Shown here piece by piece: positions 35,753-47,464 of a stretch of DNA of 64,000 bases. The DNA comes from Leifsonia poae (GTDB lineage Bacteria > Actinomycetota > Actinomycetes > Actinomycetales > Microbacteriaceae): NCBI RefSeq assembly GCF_020009625.1, contig NZ_JAIHLP010000002.1, forward strand, positions 3,410,001-3,474,000, written 5' to 3'. The number at the start of each line of letters is the position of its first letter. Position 1 is the stretch's first letter. The translations under genes were made by a program, and so were the position numbers. The notes below the pieces were generated by a model that was not told where the DNA came from, made no database searches, and saw nothing but the letters and a program-made list of their open reading frames with translations.

Positions 35753-36529
35753 TCAGTCGGCCTTGCGGGTTCCGTCGAAGATGAACTTGAATGTCACACC
35801 GGCGATCAGCGCGCCGACGATCGGGGCGACGATCGAGAGCCACAGCTGGCCGAGAGCGGTCGGGCCGCCGTAGATGGCGGTAGCGATCGAGCGGGCCGGG
35901 TTGAACGAGGCGTCGGAGACGGGGATCGCGATGAGGGCGATGATCGTCAGCGTGAGACCGATCGCGAGCGGGGCGAAGCCTGCGGCCGCGCGGGAGCTGG
36001 TGACGCCGAGGATGACCCAGACGAAGACCGCGGTCGTGATGATCTCGATGAGGAGGGCCGACACGAGCGGGAATCCGCCGGGGGAGAGCTCGCCCCAACC
36101 GGTGGAGACGAAGCCGCCCTTCTGTGCCTTCGAGAGGAAGCCGTCCGGGCCGCCGGCGGCGATCGCGACGAGAAGTGTCGACGCGATGATGCCGCCGACG
36201 ATCTGGGCGACGATGTAGCTGACCACATCCTTCCAGGCGAAACGCCCGGCTACGGCGAGGCCGAGGGTGACGGCGGGGTTGAAGTGCCCACCGGAGACGG
36301 GGCCGAAAGCGTACGCACCGACGACGACGCTGAGCCCGAGGGCGAGCGCGACGCCGAGGAACCCGACGTTGAAGCCGCCCTCGCCGCCGGCGAATCCTGC
36401 GGCGAAGAGGGCGGTGCCGACGACGGAGAAGACGAGCACGAACGTGCCGATCACTTCTGCGCCGAGACGCGCTCCGAGGGTCGGGACGAGAACAGGGGAC
36501 GGTGCGGGCGTTGCGGCAGAGTCGGCCAT
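35753..36529 (-). CDS. Aquaporin (MIP family)
   Basis: A 258-residue six-helix channel for water or small solutes. Both half-helix NPA motifs are intact: HFNPAVT (84-86) and SFNPARS (210-212). GGHFNPAVTLGLAVAGRF and VSDASFNPARSIATAIYGG look like AqpZ-type water channels, with the aromatic/Arg filter position kept after the second NPA. ATG 36529 has AAGGAAG 6 nt upstream. It interrupts the usual RDD-SpoIIM-DUF58-MoxR neighbourhood. Confidence 0.92.
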   Translation of the reverse strand: MADSAATPAPSPVLVPTLGARLGAEVIGTFVLVFSVVGTALFAAGFAGGEGGFNVGFLGVALALGLSVVVGAYAFGPVSGGHFNPAVTLGLAVAGRFAWKDVVSYIVAQIVGGIIASTLLVAIAAGGPDGFLSKAQKGGFVSTGWGELSPGGFPLVSALLIEIITTAVFVWVILGVTSSRAAAGFAPLAIGLTLTIIALIAIPVSDASFNPARSIATAIYGGPTALGQLWLSIVAPIVGALIAGVTFKFIFDGTRKAD

Positions 36530-36652
36530 GGGTTTCTTCCTTGAGTTCGACAATAAGGAGCGAAGGGTAGAACGCTCACTCTGCAACCTATCGGAATGCA
36601 TGCATTGAGCGACAGAGGTTCGACGCATTGTGTCGCACGACCGTGAAGTGCC

Positions 36653-37984
36653 CTACAGCTTGCCGGCGGCCTTCAAGGCGAGGTAGCGGTCGCTGAGCGC
36701 CGGGGGAAGGTCGGCGGGGGAACCGGTGACCACATCCGCCCCCGAGCGTTGGATCGCCGCCGTCACACGGGCGACGTCGAGCAGCGCGCGTTCGGCCGCT
36801 GCGGCCCGGTACACGCCCTCACGGTCGCGTCGTTCGCCGGCAGCACGCAGAGACTCCGGGTCGGTGACCGAAGCAACGACGACCGTGTGCTTCCTCGCCA
36901 GCTGCGGCAGCACCGCGAGCAGGCCCCGTGAGGCGCCGGGCGCCTCGATCGAGGTGAGGAGCACCACGAGCGAACGCTGGCTGGTGATCGCCGCCAGCTG
37001 TGTCGGAACGGCGCCCCAGTCCATCTCGATGAGAGCCGGTTCCACACCGGCGAAGACGTCGACCATCCGGGAGAGAAGCTCCGGCCCGGTGGCGCCTTGC
37101 ACCCGGCCGCGCACGGCGCGATCGTAGGCGAGCACATCCACACGGTCGCCCGCGCGGCTGGCGAGCGCGCCGAGCAGCAGCGCGGATTCGAACGCCGTGT
37201 CGATGCGGGGCTCGTCGTCGATGCGGGCCGCCGACGTGCGGGCGGAGTCGATCAGGATGATCACCCGCCGGTCTCGCTCCGGTCGCCACGTCCGCACCAT
37301 CACGCGCGCGCCGCTCCCGGCGGTCGGATCGTGCCGTCGTGCCGTCGCGCGCCAGTCGATCGAGCGCACATCGTCGCCGCGCACATACTCGCGAAGCGAA
37401 TCGAATTCGGTCCCCTGACCGCGGAGCATCACGCTGGTCATCCCGTCGAGCTCGCGCAGCCGGGCGAGCCGCGACGGCAGGTGCTTGCGCGAGGCGAACG
37501 GGGGAAGCACCCGGATGCGGCCGGGCGCGCTCAGCGTCGCCTGCCGGCCCCACAGGTGCAGCGGCCCCCAGGCGCGCACCGTCACCTCGGCGACACGGCG
37601 CTCGCCGCGCCGCCACGGCCTGAGCGTCTCGTTGACCCGTCGACGTTCGCCCGGCGGCAGGGCGATCGGTGTGCGGGAGCGGACGAGTCCGGCCGACGGC
37701 TCCCATGCATCCCGCACCTGGCCGCGGATCGCGCCCCGCCCGGTGTTCGTCAGCAGAAGCTCGGCCGGCGCCTCGGCACCGAGCCGCACCCGGGCCGGCA
37801 CCGTGCGTTCGACGATCACCCGACGCGGGGAGGCGGCGAGCAGCAGATCGAGCGTGCCGAGCAGGAGGGCCAGAACCAGCCAGGCGGCGAGGGTGAGGAA
37901 GGCGGCCTCTGCACGCGCGCCGAGCAGTACGACGGGCACCACCCCGAAGGCGAGAAGGGCGACGAATCGCCCGGAAACGGTCAC
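36653..37984 (-). CDS. DUF58 family protein
   Basis: A 443-residue protein: two N-terminal helices (VALLAFGVVPVVLLGARAEA, LTLAAWLVLALLLGTLDLLL), a beta-rich extracytoplasmic part, then the DUF58 core FDSLREYVRGDDVRSIDW, followed by a vWA-like domain (RRVIILIDSARTSAA). It begins at GTG 37984, 8 bp after the moxR stop, and is coupled to it. The MoxR-DUF58 pair is a widespread chaperone/envelope-stress module; substrate unknown. Confidence 0.88.
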   Translation of the reverse strand: MTVSGRFVALLAFGVVPVVLLGARAEAAFLTLAAWLVLALLLGTLDLLLAASPRRVIVERTVPARVRLGAEAPAELLLTNTGRGAIRGQVRDAWEPSAGLVRSRTPIALPPGERRRVNETLRPWRRGERRVAEVTVRAWGPLHLWGRQATLSAPGRIRVLPPFASRKHLPSRLARLRELDGMTSVMLRGQGTEFDSLREYVRGDDVRSIDWRATARRHDPTAGSGARVMVRTWRPERDRRVIILIDSARTSAARIDDEPRIDTAFESALLLGALASRAGDRVDVLAYDRAVRGRVQGATGPELLSRMVDVFAGVEPALIEMDWGAVPTQLAAITSQRSLVVLLTSIEAPGASRGLLAVLPQLARKHTVVVASVTDPESLRAAGERRDREGVYRAAAAERALLDVARVTAAIQRSGADVVTGSPADLPPALSDRYLALKAAGKL

Positions 37985-37992
37985 GGGCGGGC

Positions 37993-39011
<1,019 letters not shown>

Positions 39012-39015
<4 letters not shown>

Positions 39016-40295
39016 GCATCCATTCTTCCGGTCGGGCCCGGCGAATCCGGGGTGACGGCGGTCGCGGTGGCCCGTTCGAGCTCCGCGAGAGTATCGGACA
39101 GCGCCAGGAGGTCGGCGTCGGTGCGGGGGACGCTGTCGAGGAGGACTCCGCGCACGGCGTTCCTGTCGCGCCGGGTGAGCGCTGCAACCGCCTCCACGAT
39201 CTCGGTGACAGGGGCGGATTGCGGAAGTCCGACGAGGCCGGCGAGTCGCCCGAGGGTGCCGATGCGCAGGGCGTCGGCGGCACGCAGTCTGGCGGAGGAG
39301 CGCTGGTACAGCCGGGCGCGGCCCTCGCGGGTCTCGCCGGCGCGGACGACGACCGGCAGGTTCTCCACGACGAGCGGACCGAAACGTCGGCCGCGCCAGA
39401 ACGCCGCCGCCACGAAGACGAGGATGAGGAGCAGGACGACGGGCGTGACCCAGCCGGGCGTCAACGCCGACAGATCGGGCGGCCCCGTCACCGGGCGGTC
39501 GAGCAGGCTCGGCTGGTACCAGACGAGAGTACGGTGCTGACCGAGCAGCGTGAGGGCGAGGGCCGCATTCCCGGCGCGGCCGACACTGTCGTTCATCAGG
39601 ATGGCGGCCGAACCCACCAAGGTGAGCGGGTTCCCGTCGGCGGTGGTCTGAACGAGAGAGAACAGGCCGGAATCGCTGGGGAAGCATCCGGTGGCGTCGC
39701 CGTCGCCGAGCCGGAACGAGCCGGGAACGGTCGTGCCCTCGGTGTTGCCGGTCGGATGCGGGTCGATGCGTTCGGCCGTGACGGCGGCAGGCACCGTGCA
39801 GTCGGCCGCGATGCTGCCGGTACCCGAGATCCGCCCGCCGGCGCTCACCCCGGGTGCCAGCTGCTGAAGGGCCGTGTAGTCCGGTTCCACGACGACGAGC
39901 GAGGCGGCGGTCGAAGCGAGGGAATCGTATCCGTTCGCGTCGAGGTTGCCGTCGGGATCGAAGACGAGCACGGTGGGGTCGTCGCCGACACGGTCGCGCA
40001 CCTGCTGCATCGTGGTCACAGGAACGACGGTCACACCCTGCTGGCGCAGCACCTCGACGACGGCTTTCGCGCCGGCCGGAGCCGCGCCGGCCGGGTCGAG
40101 GGGAGCGCCGGAGACGGCTCCGCGCCCGGAGAGGAGGATGCCGAGTAGCGCCACCACCACGGCGATGACCGCGAGCACGATCCACGGGATGCTGCGCCGG
40201 CCCACCTGACGCAGCGACGGCGAGAGGGCTTCGGCTTCAGCGCCATGAGTCGTGTTGCTCGCGGTGGGGCGCTCCTCCTCGAGGGTCCCGCTCAT
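39012..40295 (-). CDS. DUF4350 domain membrane protein
   Basis: A 427-residue protein with one helix near residue 45 (WIVLAVIAVVVALLGILLSG), an extracytoplasmic domain (GAKAVVEVLRQQGVTVVPV, LVVVEPDYTALQQLAPGV), a second helix (VTPVVLLLILVFVAAAFW) and a cytoplasmic C-terminus. The first domain resembles the GATase-like DUF4350 fold. ATGA overlaps at both ends place it between DUF4129 and moxR in one coupled operon. Role in the MoxR system unknown. Confidence 0.85.
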
Positions 40296-40954
40296 CGGAG
40301 CGTCTCCGTCAGCCGTGCGGGGCGCGCATCGAGCAGGCTCGTGTCGAGTGCGACGAGCTGCTGGTAGTCGGCTTCCGTCGCCGGTCGGTCGAGGTAGCGC
40401 ACTCCATCGAACACTCGGGCGACGGTGGCCAGACGCTCCCGCTCGGCCGTCACAGCCCGCCCCGCGATGGCGGCGAACTCGCTGGCGGTCGTGCCCGGCG
40501 ACACCGTGACGATAGTGCGCTCGTGGAGGGACTGCGCGATCGCACGGAACTGCTCCTCGACCGCCGTCACCCAATCGTCCGAGCGGGCGGCCGAGGCAGC
40601 GGATGCGCGCAGCTCGGCGGCCGTTCGCCTGTCATCGGTGGCGAACAGCGCCCGGCCGGCCGCGCTTCGGCGGTCGAGCCGCGGGCGCCCGAAAATGAAG
40701 AACGCGGCGACGATCAGCCCGGCGACGATCAGGACGACCACGACGAGCAGCACGGGACCGGCGTCGCCGCCCGGTCCCTGGAACAGCGAATTGATCCAGT
40801 CGCCGACCGCCTTGGAGGCGATGTCGAACCAGGTGGGTTTCGCTGTCTGGTACTCGGGCTTGGCGAGCTCGCCGTCGATCCATCGTTGGGCTTCCGGCGA
40901 GCTCGGGTCGACGGGCAGGTCGCCGGCCGCCATTCCGGTCGTCGTCAGGATCAT
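40292..40954 (-). CDS. DUF4129 domain membrane protein
   Basis: A 220-residue protein. After a short N-terminus comes a helix (VLLVVVVLIVAGLIVAAFFIF), then the DUF4129 domain (WVTAVEEQFRAIAQSLHERT, TASEFAAIAGRAV, FDGVRYLDRPATEADYQQL). In larger proteins this domain follows a transglutaminase core; here it stands alone. ATGA overlaps join it to the genes on both sides. Confidence 0.87.
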   Translation of the reverse strand: MILTTTGMAAGDLPVDPSSPEAQRWIDGELAKPEYQTAKPTWFDIASKAVGDWINSLFQGPGGDAGPVLLVVVVLIVAGLIVAAFFIFGRPRLDRRSAAGRALFATDDRRTAAELRASAASAARSDDWVTAVEEQFRAIAQSLHERTIVTVSPGTTASEFAAIAGRAVTAERERLATVARVFDGVRYLDRPATEADYQQLVALDTSLLDARPARLTETLR

Positions 40955-42273
40955 GCGGGCGGCGGGGGAGGGTATGAGCCCGACGGGTACTGGCCTGTGG
41001 GAGGGTAGGGGCCGGCGGGCGGGTACGGCGCGTTCTGCGGGTACGGCGCGCTCGGCCGGATGGGTGCGAGATACGGGTCGGGGATGTCTGTGCGCCCGGC
41101 CTGGCGCGCCTCGACGAAGCGGACGAGCTCCAGGTCGAGACCCTCCTTGCGCATCCGGAGGTCGATGTAGAGGAGTGCGATGGCGGAAGTCTGCACCACC
41201 GACATGATGGCGCCGACGATCGCTCCCACGATGCTGGCCAGCACGTTGATGCTCAGCTGGCTCACGATGAGCTGGGTGAACCCGGAGGGGTCGCCGTCGC
41301 TGGCCGAGGTGGGCGCGAAGATGCCGCCCACCATCGCGCCGATCACGGTGAACGGGATCGAGATGATCTGGACGACCATGTAGACGATGAGGCCGATGAG
41401 CAGGATCACGCCGAGGGTTTTCCAGAAGTATCCGCGCGTGAGCGTCCACGAGCGAACGACGGCAGAACGCAGCGTCGCACGCTCCAGAACGATCGCGCTC
41501 GGCACCATCACAAGTTTCGTGTTGAGCCAGATGGCGAGGGCTGTCAGCCCGAGGCCTCCGAAGATCACGACCGCGACACCGCCTCCGATGCCGGGACCGC
41601 CGCCGAGGGCGAACAGAGCGACCGCCACGAGGACGACGAGGGCGACCGGGAGGATCCAGGCGATCGTCAGCAGGAAGGACCAGCCGATGAGCGCGCCGAT
41701 CCGGCCTTTCACCAGGCGCCACAGCGCGCGGAACGTGAGCTTCTCGCCCACCGTGCCCCGGGCGACCTCGCCCACGACGACGCCCTGCAGCAGTGCCCCC
41801 GAGATGGCCGAGATGACGACCGAGAGCAGACCGAGGACGATCGACCCGCCGATCGCTCCTGCGGCGAGAGTCGATTGATCGCCGCGATCGGCGTTGAATA
41901 CCCGGCCGAGCAGCAGGGCGGCGCCGCCGAAGACGAGAAGCGTCACAACGAGGGAGGGGATCGCCTGGATGAGCAGAGCCGACCCCACCGTGATCTTCGG
42001 GTTGCGACGCAGAGTCTGGAACGGTGCGCCGATCAGCGTGCCGAAGCTGAGCGGGCGCAACGGGATGAGACCGGGCTTGGGCGGCGGGGTCCAGCCGGGT
42101 TGGGGGCCGTAACCGGGCTGCTGCGGGTATCCGAACCCGGGCGGCGGGCCGTAGCCGGGCTGCTGCGGGTAACCGTACCCGGGCGGGGGGCCGTAATCAG
42201 GCTGCGGAGCCGGAGCGGTCGGCGGGATCGGCGGCTGCGCCCCCGGAACCTGCCAGTTCTGTTCCTCGGTCAC
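40951..42273 (-). CDS. Membrane protein with Pro/Gly/Tyr-rich ends (GDPD-type membrane domain)
   Basis: A 440-residue protein with an N-terminal PGYG-rich tail (residues 10-75), a core of six or so helices resembling the membrane domain of glycerophosphodiester phosphodiesterase-like proteins (LLGLIVYMVVQIISIPFTVIG-type segments), and a second Pro/Tyr-rich C-terminal tail (PYPPAGPYPP). No phosphodiesterase catalytic domain is present. GTG 42273 has AGAGGGGG upstream. First gene of the DUF4129-DUF4350-moxR-DUF58 operon. Divergent from mtrA. Confidence 0.8.
   Translation of the reverse strand: MTEEQNWQVPGAQPPIPPTAPAPQPDYGPPPGYGYPQQPGYGPPPGFGYPQQPGYGPQPGWTPPPKPGLIPLRPLSFGTLIGAPFQTLRRNPKITVGSALLIQAIPSLVVTLLVFGGAALLLGRVFNADRGDQSTLAAGAIGGSIVLGLLSVVISAISGALLQGVVVGEVARGTVGEKLTFRALWRLVKGRIGALIGWSFLLTIAWILPVALVVLVAVALFALGGGPGIGGGVAVVIFGGLGLTALAIWLNTKLVMVPSAIVLERATLRSAVVRSWTLTRGYFWKTLGVILLIGLIVYMVVQIISIPFTVIGAMVGGIFAPTSASDGDPSGFTQLIVSQLSINVLASIVGAIVGAIMSVVQTSAIALLYIDLRMRKEGLDLELVRFVEARQAGRTDIPDPYLAPIRPSAPYPQNAPYPPAGPYPPTGQYPSGSYPPPPPA
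42109..42192 (-). repeat. Two tandem 42-bp units encoding GPPPGYGYPQQPGY
   Basis: Residues 28-41 and 42-55 of the membrane protein are near-identical 14-residue units (Tyr to Phe is the only change), followed by a partial third (GPQPG). Such low-complexity PGY tails are common in actinobacterial membrane proteins. Confidence 0.75.
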
Positions 42274-42463
42274 GCCGTGCCCCCTCTTCCGCGCTCGCGG
42301 CGCGTCGTCCCCACCCATGCTGGCACATCCGGTGCTGCGGCATTGTCCCACGCATAGGGGACCTTCGCCACGTTTTGACGGCGGGCGCAGGTGTCTCGAC
42401 TACTCTTGTGCAAAGACTTCTGCGGCGACGGCCGTGAGAGAAGGGGTAGTGGGAAACGGGGAC

Positions 42464-43147
42464 ATGAACAGTCGCATCCTGGTGGTCGACGATGACACCG
42501 CGCTGGCCGAGATGATCGGCATCGTTCTTCGCACCGAAGGATTCGATCCTGTGTTCTGCGAAGACGGCGCGCTCGCCGTCGAAACCTTCCGGTCGGCCAA
42601 ACCCGATCTGGTGCTCCTCGACCTCATGCTTCCAGGTCTCGACGGCATCGAGGTGTGCGCCCGCATCCGGGCAGAATCGGGGGTCCCGGTGATCATGCTG
42701 ACGGCCAAATCCGATACGGCCGATGTGGTGAAGGGTCTCGAATCCGGCGCCGACGACTACATGGTCAAACCGTTCAACCCGAAAGAACTCGTCGCCCGCA
42801 TCCGCACCCGTCTGCGCCCGGCCTCATCCACGCCCGCTGCCGAGCAGCTGCGCATCGGCGACCTCGTCGTCGACGTCGCGGGGCACGAAGTGCGGCGGGG
42901 GGATGCGCGCATCAACCTCACCCCGTTGGAGTTCGACCTGCTGCTCGCGCTCGCCTCGAAGCCACAGCAGGTGTTCACCCGCGAGATGCTGCTCGAGCAG
43001 GTCTGGGGGTACCACTACAAGGCTGACACCCGACTCGTCAACGTTCATGTGCAGCGGTTGCGGGCCAAGGTCGAACAAGACCCGGACAATCCCAAGATCG
43101 TCATGACCGTGCGCGGGGTCGGCTACCGCGCCGGCGCCGTCACCTGA
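42464..43147 (+). CDS. mtrA: MtrA response regulator
   Basis: OmpR/PhoB-type response regulator of the essential MtrAB system controlling cell division and wall metabolism. The receiver domain has Asp53 (LVLLDLMLPG), acidic pair DD at 9-10, Thr80 and Lys102 (MVKPFNPKEL). The winged helix ends NVHVQRLRAKVEQDPDNPKI. The 227 residues and the following mtrB-lpqB make the identity secure. Confidence 0.97.
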   Translation: MNSRILVVDDDTALAEMIGIVLRTEGFDPVFCEDGALAVETFRSAKPDLVLLDLMLPGLDGIEVCARIRAESGVPVIMLTAKSDTADVVKGLESGADDYMVKPFNPKELVARIRTRLRPASSTPAAEQLRIGDLVVDVAGHEVRRGDARINLTPLEFDLLLALASKPQQVFTREMLLEQVWGYHYKADTRLVNVHVQRLRAKVEQDPDNPKIVMTVRGVGYRAGAVT

Positions 43148-43180
43148 CAGTCGAGAGCCGCGGCGCTCGATGCGGTACCG

Positions 43181-44779
43181 ATGGATGGACGGGCAGTGGT
43201 GAACCGTCTCGCACACCTTTGGCGAACGTCGCTGCAGGTGCGCACCGTCACGATCTCACTGCTGCTGACCGGTGCTGCCATCCTCATCACCGGCGTCTAC
43301 ATGTCGCTCAGCATCAGCAACGACCTCTACCAATCGAAGCTCGACCAGGCCCTCCGCGATTCGAGCCGTGCCACTACGTCCGCCCAGACAACGCTCAACG
43401 CCTCAGATGTGAGCACCGGCGACTCCGGCAAGAACCTCCTCGCCTCCGCGCTCACCATGGTGCAGGCCTCCACCTCCAGCCGACTCATCGCGGCCTACCG
43501 GGTGCCCGGTCAGGACGCGGCCGTCCCCGCTCCGCCCGACCGCTACAGCCCCGGCCTCAACACCGTCATCTCGCCGCAGCTGAGAAAAGAGGTGCAGAAC
43601 GGGGGCACCAAGCAGTTCTACCAATCCGTCGCGCTGCCCGGCTCCGGCGGTTCGAGCGACCCGGGTATCGTCGTCGGCACCCAGCTCACCTTCCCGAGCT
43701 ACGGGCACTATGAGCTCTACATCGGCTACAACCTCGCCGACGCCGAGAGCACCCTGTCGTTCGTGCAGGGCACGCTGGCGTTGGCCGGCCTCGCCCTCAT
43801 CCTGCTGATCGGCGCGATCACCTGGGTGATCGTGAGGTTCGTCGTGCAGCCGATCCGGGTGGCGGCCGAGACGAGCGAGCGGCTCGCCTCCGGCGACCTC
43901 GCCGTGCGCATCCCGGAGCGCGGTGAGGATGTGTTCGCCTCGCTCGCGCGCTCGTTCAACGGCATGGCCGACAGCCTCCAGAGCCAGATCACCCAGCTCG
44001 CCACCCTGTCGCAGCTGCAGCAGCGCTTCGTCTCGGATGTGTCCCACGAGCTGCGAACGCCGCTCACCACGATCCGACTCGCCGGAGATGTGATCTACGA
44101 CCAGCGCGAGACGTTCCCACCCGCGACGGAGCGCACCGCGGAACTGTTGCACACCCAGATCGATCGGTTCGATCGGCTGCTGTCCGACCTCCTCGAGATC
44201 AGCCGGTACGACGCGGGATCGGTCGCGCTCGAGGCGGAGCCGACCAACCTCGTGCGCTTGGCCGATGAGTCCGTGGACGAGATGCGCACCCTGGCCGACA
44301 AGAACGGTTCCGTACTTCGTCTGGATGCGCCGGGCGGGTACTTCGATGTGGGGATGGATCCGCGCCGCATCCGCCGGGTCGTGCGCAACTTGCTCGGCAA
44401 CGCGATCGAGCACGGCGAAGGGAAACCTGTCATCGTCACGGTGGACAGCAACGAGAGCGCGGTCGCGCTCAGCGTGCGCGACTTCGGCCTCGGCATGAGC
44501 CAGCAGGAGGTGAGTCACGTCTTCGACCGCTTCTGGCGGGCCGACCCCTCGCGCAAGCGCACGATCGGTGGCACCGGTCTCGGACTCGCGATCTCTCTCG
44601 AAGATGTCACGCTGCACTCGGGGTGGCTGCAGGTCTGGTCGTCGCCGGGTCTCGGATCCTGCTTCCGCCTCACCCTTCCCCGGGTCGCCGGCCGGGAGAT
44701 CACCTCGTCGCCGCTGCCGCTGCCTCCACTCGATGCGGACGCGAATGCCCGCGGCGCCGAGAGGGAGGCGCAGGCATGA
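43181..44779 (+). CDS. mtrB: MtrB sensor histidine kinase
   Basis: A 532-residue membrane kinase. Helix 1 ([19 protein letters not shown]), an extracytoplasmic sensor of about 150 residues, helix 2 ([20 protein letters not shown]), HAMP, then DHp with the phospho-acceptor His289 ([11 protein letters not shown]), followed by N, G1 (FGLGMSQQE) and G2 (GGTGLGLAI) boxes. GTG 43196 or 43199 are alternative starts. Its stop overlaps lpqB as ATGA. Confidence 0.96.
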   Translation: MDGRAVVNRLAHLWRTSLQVRTVTISLLLTGAAILITGVYMSLSISNDLYQSKLDQALRDSSRATTSAQTTLNASDVSTGDSGKNLLASALTMVQASTSSRLIAAYRVPGQDAAVPAPPDRYSPGLNTVISPQLRKEVQNGGTKQFYQSVALPGSGGSSDPGIVVGTQLTFPSYGHYELYIGYNLADAESTLSFVQGTLALAGLALILLIGAITWVIVRFVVQPIRVAAETSERLASGDLAVRIPERGEDVFASLARSFNGMADSLQSQITQLATLSQLQQRFVSDVSHELRTPLTTIRLAGDVIYDQRETFPPATERTAELLHTQIDRFDRLLSDLLEISRYDAGSVALEAEPTNLVRLADESVDEMRTLADKNGSVLRLDAPGGYFDVGMDPRRIRRVVRNLLGNAIEHGEGKPVIVTVDSNESAVALSVRDFGLGMSQQEVSHVFDRFWRADPSRKRTIGGTGLGLAISLEDVTLHSGWLQVWSSPGLGSCFRLTLPRVAGREITSSPLPLPPLDADANARGAEREAQA

Positions 44780-46503
44780 CGAGATCCGAGCACCGTTCAC
44801 CAGTCACCGGGGCCCGGCGCCGGATGCGCGCGGCCGCAGTGGGGCTCGCCGCCGTGCTGCTCGTCGCGCTCGCCGCCTGTGCGAGCATCCCCGACTCCGG
44901 TCCGGTGCGGCAGGGCGCGCCCATCGCCCAGGTCAACGATCCGCTCGACCTGGACTTCAACCCGTCCCCGCCGGAAAACGGGGCCTCGCCTCAGCGCATC
45001 GTGCAGGGCTTCATCGACGCCGCATCGAGCCCGAAGAATGGATTCTCCATCGCACGGCAGTACCTCACCACGGCGATGTCAGCGTCGTGGAACCCCGACG
45101 AGTCCGTCACGGTGGACGACGGGCGCAACCGCGCCTTCGACAATGTCGGAAACCAGTGGACCGTACAGGTGAACCCGGTCGCCAACGTCGACAGCGGGGG
45201 GTCCTACCATCAGGTGGCCTCCGACGCCCCGGTCAGCCTCCGGTACGAGTTGACGAAGCAGAAAGATCAGTGGCGCATCGCGGTCGCGCCGAACGGTGTC
45301 GTGATCGATGACCCCACGTTCCACGCGGTGTACTCGCAGCAGACGCTCTACTTCTACAGCCCCAAGTTCGACTACCTGGTACCCGATGCGCGCTGGTTCC
45401 CCGCTCGTGTCGCCTCCGCGGCCACCCGGGCGACGAAAGCCGTTCTCGCCGGCCCCTCCAAATGGCTGGTGGGCGCAGTGACGAGCGCCTTCCCGCAGGG
45501 GACGCAGCTGGCGACGCCGGCCGTCACGACTTCCGGTGGCGCTGCGCGGGTGGATTTGAGCACCGAGGCGGGTCAGGCCGATCAGCTCGCCTTGCAGCGG
45601 ATGCAGTTGCAGCTGCAGTCGAGCCTCGGCTCGCTCGCTCAGACCGTCCAGCTCTCCATCGAGGGCAGTTCGCAATCGATCCCGCCGCTGAGCGATGCAG
45701 AGACCCCGACGCAGGACCCGCCGGTCGACTCGCATCCCATCGTCTTCCGGTCGGGCGCGTTCGGCTTGCTGAACGGCACGACCATCACCGAGCTGAGCGG
45801 CCTGAGCGACAAGATCGTGTCGTTGCAGCCGACCGCGGTCGCGCTGTCGGCGGCAAGGGACCAGGCGGCGGTGCTGTCGCGCGGAGCGGTGTACGCCGTG
45901 CGCAAGTCGGCCGATCCGGTGAAAGTCGACGCGCGGCCGGGCTTGATCGCCCCCGCCATCGACGACAACGGCTGGATCTGGTCCGTTCCGGCGGCCTCAC
46001 CCGGGCTGCTCGAGGTGTTCGGAACCGACGGCCAGCCGAAGGCGGTGAAGACCGAGTGGCCGAACGCATCCCGGATCGTCTCCTTCGCCCTGTCGCGCGA
46101 CGGCACCCGACTCGTCGCGATCCTCGAGACCGGGGCCGCCACCTCGATCGTCGCCGCCGGCATTACGCGTGATGACAACGGCCAGCCGACGGCTGTCGGC
46201 GAGCCGCTCGAACTCGCCGTGGCGACAGGGACACCCCGGTCGATCGCCTGGACGGGTGAACTGACCGTGGCCGCGCTGAGCGGCACGACCGCCGACGCCA
46301 CCTCGATCGCCGAGCAGACCATCGGCGGCCAGCTCACCACGACGGCCGGCCCGGGCGGTGGCGCGACGATCGTGGGCGCCGGGGGGCTCTACCGGTACCT
46401 CGTGCTGACCACGGCCGGTTCGCTGCAGGCGCCGACCGGCACCGGGTGGCAGGAGCAAGCCGACAAGGTCGGGGCTGTCGCCGTGCAGCTGGGCCAGCCC
46501 TAG
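44776..46503 (+). CDS. lpqB: Lipoprotein LpqB
   Basis: A 575-residue lipoprotein that works with MtrB. Signal peptide [16 protein letters not shown] with lipobox LAAC (Cys35). An N-terminal domain ([20 protein letters not shown]) and GerMN domain ([20 protein letters not shown]) precede a C-terminal beta-propeller. The 4-bp overlap with mtrB shows coupled synthesis. Confidence 0.95.
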   Translation: MTRSEHRSPVTGARRRMRAAAVGLAAVLLVALAACASIPDSGPVRQGAPIAQVNDPLDLDFNPSPPENGASPQRIVQGFIDAASSPKNGFSIARQYLTTAMSASWNPDESVTVDDGRNRAFDNVGNQWTVQVNPVANVDSGGSYHQVASDAPVSLRYELTKQKDQWRIAVAPNGVVIDDPTFHAVYSQQTLYFYSPKFDYLVPDARWFPARVASAATRATKAVLAGPSKWLVGAVTSAFPQGTQLATPAVTTSGGAARVDLSTEAGQADQLALQRMQLQLQSSLGSLAQTVQLSIEGSSQSIPPLSDAETPTQDPPVDSHPIVFRSGAFGLLNGTTITELSGLSDKIVSLQPTAVALSAARDQAAVLSRGAVYAVRKSADPVKVDARPGLIAPAIDDNGWIWSVPAASPGLLEVFGTDGQPKAVKTEWPNASRIVSFALSRDGTRLVAILETGAATSIVAAGITRDDNGQPTAVGEPLELAVATGTPRSIAWTGELTVAALSGTTADATSIAEQTIGGQLTTTAGPGGGATIVGAGGLYRYLVLTTAGSLQAPTGTGWQEQADKVGAVAVQLGQP

Positions 46504-46582
46504 CGAATAGTCACCCGCGTTCCTCCCCACCCGGCTCCCGGTCCGCTCTCTCCACAGTTGTTTCGGAGCGGGTGCGTGATCG

Positions 46583-47326
46583 GTGTTCTGCGCGCAGGCT
46601 CGAACCGTGACCGCGAACGTCCTCCTCCGACTGCTCCTCGTCGCCGCGCGCGAGGCCGCCCTCGACGCGCTGGCGATCCTGTCGCCGGTCGCCTGCAGCG
46701 GATGCGGCGCCCCCGACCGCTCGCTCTGCCCGGCCTGCCGGCACGCTCTTCGGCCCCGACCGCAGCCTGTCCTCGACGCGGCAATCGGTCCGCCGATCTG
46801 GGCGGCGCTCGACTACTCCGGGGTGGTTCGCGCGGTGGTGCCGGCCTTCAAAGACAAGGGGAGGACGGATGCGGTGGTCGTGCTCGCCCGAGCGCTCCGC
46901 TCGGCGGTTGCCGCCGCCGTGGCCGCCGCCGGGGCCGCGGGCGCTCCGGAGCCCGAAGCGGGGCCGGTCCTGCTCGTCACCATCCCGTCCACCAGGGCGG
47001 CCTTCCGCAAGCGGGGGTACCACCCGACGTCGTTCGCTCTCCGCCGCGCGGGGCTGAGGCCGGCGCGGCCGGGGTTGCGATTGACCAGGCAGGGCTCGGA
47101 TCAGGCCGGGCTCTCCGCAGCCGAACGCGAAGGCAACCGCTCCGGGTCCATCGCAGCCTCGCCTGCGCTCGCCGGGCGCCGCTGTCTGATCGTCGACGAC
47201 ATCGTCACCACCGGGGCCACCGTGCGCGAGGCGACCCGTGCGATCGAGGCTGTCGGCGGCCGGGTGATCGGTGTCGCCGCCATCGCCCACACCGCATTGC
47301 GGCGACCTCACAGCCGGTCAGGGTGA
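46583..47326 (+). CDS. ComF family phosphoribosyltransferase-like protein
   Basis: A 247-residue protein. The N-terminal zinc-finger-like CSGCGAPDRSLCPAC precedes a type I phosphoribosyltransferase fold with IPSTRAAFRKRGYHPTS and the PRPP loop CLIVDDIVTTGATVREA. ComF homologues take part in DNA uptake in competent bacteria; here (as Rv3242c in mycobacteria) the role is unproven. GTG 46607 is a good alternative start with AGG at better spacing. Confidence 0.88.
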   Translation: MFCAQARTVTANVLLRLLLVAAREAALDALAILSPVACSGCGAPDRSLCPACRHALRPRPQPVLDAAIGPPIWAALDYSGVVRAVVPAFKDKGRTDAVVVLARALRSAVAAAVAAAGAAGAPEPEAGPVLLVTIPSTRAAFRKRGYHPTSFALRRAGLRPARPGLRLTRQGSDQAGLSAAEREGNRSGSIAASPALAGRRCLIVDDIVTTGATVREATRAIEAVGGRVIGVAAIAHTALRRPHSRSG

Positions 47327-47366
47327 CCCCCCAGCATTCCCACGGCCGATCCTGGGGCTTTGCCTG

Positions 47367-47395
47367 TTCACTTCCGGGCAGGACGGCACTACGGT
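47367..47395 (+). promoter_or_regulatory. Weak promoter candidate for hpf
   Basis: TTCACT (47367-47372) and TACGGT (47390-47395) are 17 bp apart, about 70 bp before ATG 47465. The match to consensus is modest (four and three of six), so this is tentative. Confidence 0.25.
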
Positions 47396-47464
47396 AGTCG
47401 AAAAGGCGTGGATGACCCGCCCTTCGTGATCGGGCGAGAGACACGTCAGATCAGGGAGGTCGCA

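Noticed and set aside
42375..42406. mtrA promoter TTGACG...TACTCT
   Set aside because: The boxes are good but 20 bp apart, outside the usual 16-18; no better-spaced pair was found.
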